NCBI RefSeq assembly: GCF_009883055.1
Contig: NZ_WWVR01000015.1
Location: 28,006 to 92,005, forward strand
Direction: 5' to 3'
Length of the DNA stretch: 64,000 bases
From: Blautia sp. BIOML-A1
Lineage (GTDB): Bacteria > Bacillota > Clostridia > Lachnospirales > Lachnospiraceae
Positions within the stretch are counted from its first letter, which is position 1. Each line of letters opens with the position of its first letter. Position numbers and translations under genes: made by a program. The notes beneath the pieces were generated by a model. It was not told the origin of the DNA, ran no database searches, and was given only the letters and a program-made list of their open reading frames with translations. Of this stretch, positions 59,852 through 64,000 are shown piece after piece.

Positions 59852-62800
59852 TTATTTTACAGTTACTTTAAATTTCGCTGTCATACCGCTGCACTTAACT
59901 GTAATCACTGCGGTTCCTTTCTTAACGCCTTTTACAACGCCTTTGGAAGTTACAGTTGCAACCTTTTTGTTGCTGCTTGTATAAGTAACTTTTCCGCTCG
60001 GAACTGCACTTGCTTTAATGGTAGTTGTCTTACCTTTTTTGATGGTTGCTGCTGCTTTTGCAAGCTTCAGAGATGCATTTTTAACTTTAAGTGTTACTGC
60101 TTTCTTGTATTTTCCAACCTGTACTGTAATCTTGACTGTTCCGGCTTTCTTTGCTGTTACAACACCCTTGGAGTTTACTGTCGCTACCTTTTTGTTGCTG
60201 CTTGTGAACTTCGCTGTTCCGGAAACGCCTGTCTTAGTTACTGTGATCTTTGTGCTGGTCTGACCTTTGGTATAAATAGTTGTTTTTGCTGCTTTGGCTG
60301 CGATACCCGGATTCTTAACAGTTACTTTGCAGGTAATCTTTGCCTTTCCTGCTGTAGCTGTAATCACTGCTGTACCTGCTTTCTTTGCTGTTACAACACC
60401 TTTGGAGCTTACAGTTGCAACATTCTTGTTGCTTGTTGCATATTTTACAGTTCCACCGATTGCAGATGTTGCTTTCAGTGTATAGGAAGCCGGTGTTCCT
60501 CCAACATAAACAGTAACTTCTGTTTTGTTGATGGACATTGCATTCTTGACGGTTACTTTGTAAGTTGCTGTCTTTCCATTCAGAGTAGCAGTGATATTTG
60601 CTGTACCTGCTGCTTTTGCTGTCACAACACCCTTGGAGTCTACAACTGCAACCTTGGTATTGCTGGATTTCCATGTTACGGTTCCTGCCAGATTTGTTGT
60701 TACTTTGAGAGTTGTGGATGTTTTATCCTGAGTATAAAGTGTTCCTGAAACTGCATTGAGTTTAAACTCAGCTTTTACGAGGGAATCAATTGCTTCTCTG
60801 AGATGACCGATCTGCTCATTTACGCCATACTGTGTCTGCTCTGCGATATTCTCAAGCATCTCTTCGCATTCCTGAAGTTCATTCTGAATGCTCTCATAGT
60901 TTGCAGTCCAGCTTTCCGGTGTGTAATCACTCTCTTTAAGGGCCTTTGCTTCTTCAATGATGTTCTTCAGAGGAGTGGAATCTGCATCACCTGCCGGTTT
61001 TGCAATATTCTCTTCCGTTGCCTGGAACTGAATTGTGTAGTCCGCATATCCAAGTGCATATACTGTTAATGTCCAGTAGCCCGTTCCATCATATCCTTCC
61101 GGAAGCTGGCATCGCTGAGATTCAGTAAGACCGAGCTGAATGCCATTGGATTTATGCATCCAGTTGTCTGCAGCAAATTTTGTTCCATAAGACTGAATGG
61201 CATTTGCGTAGCTGCTGTCATTTCCATAGTATGTCCATTTAACAGCCTGCATTGCACCACCGAGATCACCATAGTTTCCTGTAAGGTCAACTCTGAGGAA
61301 TTCTCCATAAGAACCATTTCCTGGTTTTACAGTATAGGTTACTCCTTCTGCAATCTTAAGAGCAGTATCTTTGATACCGGAATCACTTCCGTTTGCTCTT
61401 GCACTGAAGCTGAAGGTTCCGTCTTCATTTTTTGTAACAGTTTTCAGACCGTTTGTCTTTGCAGTAACATCTGCTGTCAGACTGTAAGACTGAAGATTTA
61501 CTTCTCCGAATCCACCTGTCAGTGTTCCATCATTCTCTACAACTGCATAAGTATTTTTGAATGCTTCATAATCAGATGTCTTTACTTTTACAGGAACATA
61601 CTTCAGACCGGTTACTTTGTAATCTGTCATTTCATCTGTTGTACCATCCTCAAATGTAAGACTTCCACGATTATAAGTAGCTTTCTTACCATCTGTGAAT
61701 ACAACTGTGTTTCTGCCTTCCCAATGAGAAACTGTGTAAGAGCCCTTGCTTCCTTCAATCACTGCAACTGCCTGGAAGCTTCCTCTGTGAAGACCATGGT
61801 TGGTCGTTGCTCTTGTTACCGCATCAAATGCACCAAGATCCGTCTCACCTCTTCTGTCCTTTGCATCGGAAGAAGAAGCATCACCTGCTGCATAGACGCC
61901 TTCTGCTGCCCAGTACTGAGCCCAGGTAAGTCCTGCATATACATATTTATATTCTGCAGTCACATAGTCAAATGTAAGATCATCATATGCGCTGGAAGTT
62001 ACAACGAATTTAGTTCCATTTGTTACTTCGATATCTGTAAGATCCAGTGTTCCGTCTTCTTTGACGATCACCTTCGCACCTCTTCCGGTAGCCTGATAGG
62101 TTTTATCGCCTACTGTTACAGCTGTAATTGTCTTGATATAAGCGCTCAGCTGTTCTTCTGTGGCACCCTCTACCGGTACCAGTTTATTATTTTCAGAATC
62201 ATAAACTGCCGGTACCGCTGCTTCTTTCACACTGAAAGTTGCCTGAATTGGTGCATATTCACCATTTGTATCGCTGATGACCAGAGTGTGGGAGCCTGCT
62301 TCCAGTGTTCCGGTTGTGATCTTGCCGTCTGCATATACAACTTCTGTTCCATCAACCGCATATTTTGCTGCAAATCCCTCCGGAAGAGTTCCATCCAGAG
62401 TGACTGTTGCTTCTGTATCTGTTGTATGGATACCTGTAACCTTTGCTGTCACGCCAGTTTTGGTCAGGACTTTTTCATCGTTGACATCAAATGTAATAAT
62501 ACCCTTATCTGTATAATAGGTAACGCTGTCAATGGTTTTGCCCATCATGGATTTATAATGTTCAGATGAAGTCGGGCATCCATGAACACTTGTCGTAAAT
62601 CCTGTGCACCATGCTAGCTTATAACCTTTCCAGATATTCTCCAGATGACGCATACCATACTCTGTACCGTCTGTTGTATTAACTGTTGCACCATAAATCT
62701 TATCCGTACTTGTATTGATCAGGGAAGAAAAGGTTTCATTATTGATGCCCAGCTGATAGTCTCCATAGCTGCTCTGTGTTTTCAGTTCTGCTGTTGCTTC

Positions 62801-63580
62801 AACTGTTTTCTCCTGTGCACCCTTAACATCACTGAAGGTAAAGCTTCCATCTTCATTTACTGTCAGTTCTTTGTAATAACTCGGAACTTCTGACAGTACA
62901 TAATAAGAGTAGGAAGCATTCTCGATCAGAGAATCTTTTCCTGTATAAGTATTGCTTGCTGTCTGTCCTCTGTTTGTGACTGTGATCGTTACGGAATCAT
63001 CGTCTGTCACCTTTTTCTGATCCTTCAGAAGTGCAAGATCACTTACTTTAACAGGGAAGGTGACACCTGCCAGATTTGTTCCTTCTACATCTGTATGATA
63101 AGCTGAATTTCCATTCATCATACCTGCTGTTCTGGATTTGTTCAATGTAGCAGAGGTAAATGCATCGACTTTGACATCGTTATTCTTTAATTCTGCCTTG
63201 TAAAAATCATCATAAGGAATGTTCATAAGAACATATGCTTCCCCTTCTGTCTGCTCAGCACTCACCTGATCAGAAAACTCCTCATCAGAAGTCTCTGAAG
63301 TAAACAGTGCTTCTTCGTCCGATTCTGTTTCTTCTGCAGGCTCCTCTGCATCAGAAGCATTATCTTCTGTCACGTCTACATCCTCTACATCAGCCGGATC
63401 TTCTGTATCTACCTCTACATCAGCTTCTGATTCCTGTGTTTCCTCTGCTTCAACGGTATCCGCAACCACATCGCTGTCTGAGAAATCCGCCGCCATAGCT
63501 GCCGCCGGCATACTTGTCATTACCATAGCTGCACTGAGCACTACAGGAGCTACTTTTTTTAACAATTTCTGGTTTGCCAT
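59852..63580 (-). CDS. large secreted Tp47-like/Big2 surface protein
   Basis: 1242 residues. A signal peptide (KVAPVVLSAAMVMTSMPAAA, MAADFSDS) and a Glu/Asp-rich stretch (about 35-110) precede two Tp47-like regions, seen as EGEAYVLMNIPYDDFYKAEL (about 110) and AGLTWAQYWAAEGVYAAGD (about 560). The Tp47 assignment is by motif and less certain. At the C-terminus are four Big2 repeats (about 940-1013, 1014-1090, 1091-1168, 1169-1242), each with a SSN.KVATV.SKGVV core. It ends in a Big2 repeat without LPXTG or SLH anchor. First gene of the flavin operon; its promoter carries paired palindromes. Confidence 0.85.
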   Translation of the reverse strand: MANQKLLKKVAPVVLSAAMVMTSMPAAAMAADFSDSDVVADTVEAEETQESEADVEVDTEDPADVEDVDVTEDNASDAEEPAEETESDEEALFTSETSDEEFSDQVSAEQTEGEAYVLMNIPYDDFYKAELKNNDVKVDAFTSATLNKSRTAGMMNGNSAYHTDVEGTNLAGVTFPVKVSDLALLKDQKKVTDDDSVTITVTNRGQTASNTYTGKDSLIENASYSYYVLSEVPSYYKELTVNEDGSFTFSDVKGAQEKTVEATAELKTQSSYGDYQLGINNETFSSLINTSTDKIYGATVNTTDGTEYGMRHLENIWKGYKLAWCTGFTTSVHGCPTSSEHYKSMMGKTIDSVTYYTDKGIITFDVNDEKVLTKTGVTAKVTGIHTTDTEATVTLDGTLPEGFAAKYAVDGTEVVYADGKITTGTLEAGSHTLVISDTNGEYAPIQATFSVKEAAVPAVYDSENNKLVPVEGATEEQLSAYIKTITAVTVGDKTYQATGRGAKVIVKEDGTLDLTDIEVTNGTKFVVTSSAYDDLTFDYVTAEYKYVYAGLTWAQYWAAEGVYAAGDASSSDAKDRRGETDLGAFDAVTRATTNHGLHRGSFQAVAVIEGSKGSYTVSHWEGRNTVVFTDGKKATYNRGSLTFEDGTTDEMTDYKVTGLKYVPVKVKTSDYEAFKNTYAVVENDGTLTGGFGEVNLQSYSLTADVTAKTNGLKTVTKNEDGTFSFSARANGSDSGIKDTALKIAEGVTYTVKPGNGSYGEFLRVDLTGNYGDLGGAMQAVKWTYYGNDSSYANAIQSYGTKFAADNWMHKSNGIQLGLTESQRCQLPEGYDGTGYWTLTVYALGYADYTIQFQATEENIAKPAGDADSTPLKNIIEEAKALKESDYTPESWTANYESIQNELQECEEMLENIAEQTQYGVNEQIGHLREAIDSLVKAEFKLNAVSGTLYTQDKTSTTLKVTTNLAGTVTWKSSNTKVAVVDSKGVVTAKAAGTANITATLNGKTATYKVTVKNAMSINKTEVTVYVGGTPASYTLKATSAIGGTVKYATSNKNVATVSSKGVVTAKKAGTAVITATAGKAKITCKVTVKNPGIAAKAAKTTIYTKGQTSTKITVTKTGVSGTAKFTSSNKKVATVNSKGVVTAKKAGTVKITVQVGKYKKAVTLKVKNASLKLAKAAATIKKGKTTTIKASAVPSGKVTYTSSNKKVATVTSKGVVKGVKKGTAVITVKCSGMTAKFKVTVK

Positions 63581-63602
63581 CTTCTTCCTCCTCTTTCTTT
63601 CC

Positions 63603-63676
63603 GTTAGCTATTTCTAACTATTATTTTATACCACAAACCCATATTCCTGTCTATGCTTTAGTTAGATTTTTCTAAC
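63603..63676 (-). promoter_or_regulatory. promoter of the surface protein/flavin operon with paired 16-bp palindromes
   Basis: TAGACA (63648-63653), 17-bp spacer, TATAAA (63625-63630), minus strand. A palindrome GTTAGCTATTTCTAAC (63603-63618) covers the start point and a second, GTTAGATTTTTCTAAC (63661-63676), lies just above the -35. Their 5-6-5 layout is the same. They look like two sites for one repressor; DtxR-like iron repressors use GTTAG/CTAAC half sites, so a metal-responsive protein is one idea. Confidence 0.7.
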
Positions 63677-63739
63677 CCTTAAATTGACTTTTTTTCTCAT
63701 ATAAATGTTTATTGGTTGGTTTTTCTCATTAAAAGCAAA

Positions 63740-63788
63740 ACAAAATACACCTGTTATATCAGGTGAACTTTCCCGATACAACAGGTGT
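63740..63788 (-). terminator. terminator of an upstream gene outside the window
   Basis: ACACCTGTT (63747-63755) pairs with AACAGGTGT (63780-63788). On the minus strand ATTTTGTTTTG follows. It probably ends a minus-strand gene that lies beyond 64000. Confidence 0.7.
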
Positions 63789-63807
63789 ACTTTTCATTTA
63801 TTTATTC

Positions 63808-63834
63808 ATAACTGTTCAGTGCCCTCACAGTTAC
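63808..63834 (+). mobile_element. 27-bp minimal palindrome, type A, with perfect 8-bp duplication
   Basis: ATAACTGT (63808-63815), an 11-nt loop TCAGTGCCCTC and ACAGTTAC (63827-63834). It equals the left end of R5 except for two bases. ATTTATTC flanks it exactly on both sides (63800-63807, 63835-63842). Nothing of the 143-bp interior is present, so it seems to have moved as a 27-bp unit. Confidence 0.85.
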
Positions 63835-63848
63835 ATTTATTCGATTTT

Positions 63849-63991
63849 GTAACTGTTCAGTACCCTCACAGTTACGAGTCAAAATGCATTCCAAATCACC
63901 TTCGGTGATGGCATTTTGCCTTGTATGTCTCGGGATTTTGGCAAAAAACATGCCAAAACGCCTCGCGGGATACTACCTTCTGAATAGTTAC
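63849..63991 (+). mobile_element. 143-bp MITE-like element, copy R5 (type A)
   Basis: Complete ends GTAACTGTTCAG and CTGAATAGTTAC with both internal hairpins. The duplication TCGATTTT is perfect (63841-63848, 63992-63999). It sits 14 bp from the 27-bp palindrome, whose right duplication overlaps its left one by 2 bp. Confidence 0.93.
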
Positions 63992-64000
63992 TCGATTTTA

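Noticed and set aside
61154-62569. Open frame of 471 codons on the plus strand, Cys-rich
   Set aside because: It lies antisense within the Tp47/Big2 gene, has no ribosome site or promoter, and its odd composition mirrors the codon use of the real gene.

Overview
This 64 kb window looks like a chromosome segment of a low-to-mid GC, Gram-positive gut Clostridium of the Lachnospiraceae type (Blautia-like). That is inferred from gene style: strong AGGAGG ribosome sites, Big2/Tp47-type secreted proteins, BMP and TrpXYZ ABC systems, and an RF2 gene with the classical frameshift. No rRNA, tRNA, CRISPR array, phage or full insertion sequence was seen. Most genes lie on the minus strand.

Layout. 1-7 kb: the start of enolase, a MATE exporter, a TrmH-type methyltransferase, an ECF sigma/anti-sigma pair with its own ECF-type promoter, an esterase, cytidine deaminase and purine nucleoside phosphorylase. 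7-12.3 kb: two back-to-back hybrid histidine kinases, one with a CHASE sensor and one with GGDEF. 12.5-16.4 kb: an orphan gene and a zur-znuACB zinc uptake operon whose promoter is bracketed by two identical operators. 16.4-21.7 kb: ptsG-licT-ptsH-ptsI with an RNA antiterminator switch, and an HPr that lacks the regulatory Ser46. 21.8-23.5 kb: Nudix hydrolase and a riboflavin importer under an FMN riboswitch. 23.5-31.7 kb: a BMP-type nucleoside ABC system and a divergent TrpXYZ-type system. 31.7-41 kb: tex, a DUF975 membrane protein, lysC-hom-ACT regulator, prfB, an MBL hydrolase and dapF. 41-51.5 kb: a secreted transglutaminase-like protein, AraC regulator/rhaD, a LacI-controlled sugar ABC operon and a nitroreductase. 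51.6-54.3 kb: secA. 54.5-63.6 kb: an extracytoplasmic flavin redox locus (NusG-II protein, Gx-type transporter, ApbE flavin transferase, NapH-like membrane Fe-S protein, a single- and a four-FMN-domain protein, and a large Tp47/Big2 surface protein).

Two things stand out. First, a family of small mobile palindromes is scattered through the window. Five copies are 142-143 bp, and others are only 27, 30 or 39 bp. Nine copies are flanked by 8-bp target-site duplications (six perfect, three with one mismatch), so even the 27-bp hairpins appear to have moved as units. The GTAAC ends and 8-bp duplications resemble IS66-type ends, so an IS66 transposase is the suspected mover. Several copies sit in places that matter: the zur 5' leader, the trmH terminator, the start of a secreted protein gene and the secA 3' end. 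Second, the flavin locus encodes five predicted covalent FMN sites, the enzyme that attaches them, a likely membrane electron entry point and a surface protein, under a promoter flanked by a pair of 16-bp palindromes. It resembles flavin-based extracellular electron transfer but lacks Ndh2/EetAB genes here.
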